A DNA stretch of 64,000 nucleotides, taken from the NCBI GenBank assembly GCA_973895155.1, contig OZ316896.1, forward strand, positions 10,974,001 through 11,038,000. Direction: 5' to 3'. The notes beneath the pieces are model-generated. The model was not told the DNA's origin. It saw nothing but the letters and a program-made list of their open reading frames with translations, and searched no databases. Numbering within the stretch: the stretch's first letter is position 1; every line of letters starts with the position of its first letter. Of this stretch, positions 63,663 to 64,000 are shown in pieces. The DNA comes from Marsupella aquatica. Its lineage: Eukaryota > Marchantiophyta. The position numbers were made by a program, and so were the translations under genes.

Positions 63663-63786
63663 TAGCATGCCTGAGAGGTGATGAAGTTTTTTTGTAATGG
63701 TTTTTTCCAGCGTTCAGTGTCAATACTTGTGCGTTTGATGGTTCATGTGCTTGGCTTGCCGTTGCGATTGTTGTCTATGCTCAACA
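63663..63786 (+). repeat. copia relic: leader fused to LTR end
   Basis: 63663-63715 matches the copia leader just inside the primer-binding site (AGCATGCCTGAGAGGTGATGA). 63716-63786 matches the last 71 bases of the LTR, ending GTCTATGCTCAACA. So the order is leader then LTR end, in plus orientation, with gag, pol and most of the 3' LTR missing. The primer-binding site itself is degenerate (GTTACCATAGC). Confidence 0.82.
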
Positions 63787-64000
63787 CATATGTCTCAATT
63801 TCTGAATTGTTTAATCTTCCTTCCTCCTATCTATGCAATAGTCCTCGAGCTCCATGATTTTTGAAGATGCAAGTAATCATAGAGGATTGGGGTCAACCAG
63901 GAGCATGCAGGAAACACTGGTGGTTCCTTTTAACCCTTGCTGCAACCAAGGAGGGACAAAAGATGTGGGAATCTCCTGAAGAACTCAGGTGGACCATTGC
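63787..64000. other. right edge, no feature seen
   Basis: No repeat or coding sequence recognised before the window ends. Confidence 0.4.

Noticed and set aside
1-64000. CRISPR arrays, bacterial operons, tRNA or rRNA genes
   Set aside because: No regularly spaced short direct repeats with unique spacers; genes are intron-split; no tRNA B-box with a matching cloverleaf was found by eye, although a scan program would be more sensitive.

Overview
The window looks like nuclear DNA of a land plant. The genes are split into many small GT-AG exons, the encoded families include plant ones (a TPD1-like secreted protein, a UCH3-type ubiquitin hydrolase), and Ty1/copia LTR debris lies throughout. The gene-poor layout and the SERAC1-like hydrolase would suit a bryophyte or lycophyte, but the sequence alone does not settle this. 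All exon joins were made by hand from splice consensus, reading phase and protein-family resemblance.

Layout: 1-3158 is the 5' part of a decayed copia element on the minus strand (protease start, gag, long leader, primer-binding site, LTR). 3159-15094 is mostly non-coding, with tandem duplications, a G-rich tract, a Harbinger-like MITE (8880-9416) and an unresolved region. A three-exon alpha/beta hydrolase (SERAC1-like) lies at 15095-16634, minus strand. A 75-bp tandem array, a motif cluster and a 193-codon ORF follow at 18314-19582. A clean solo LTR with target-site duplication GAATT is at 24058-24401.

The main structure is a large inverted duplication. Arm A (about 24807-32325) and arm B (about 51412-58862) are about 7.5 kb each and face each other across about 19 kb. 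Each arm carries a TRAPPC13 (DUF974) gene pointing toward the spacer, and a decayed unidentified unit converging on it. The arm A gene can be read as an open 13-exon frame. The arm B gene is a pseudogene with two stops, several frame-shifting deletions and damaged splice sites.

The spacer holds a truncated LTR (36662-36929), a three-exon TPD1-like gene (41867-42891, plus) and a complete nine-exon UCH3 gene (47171-49511, minus) with a GC-rich upstream region. The right end (58863-64000) is non-coding apart from a copia relic at 63663-63786 in which the leader is fused directly to an LTR end.

The genes are unrelated housekeeping or signalling genes and form no operon-like unit. The likely functional products act in membrane trafficking (TRAPP), ubiquitin processing, secreted-peptide signalling and lipid or ester hydrolysis.
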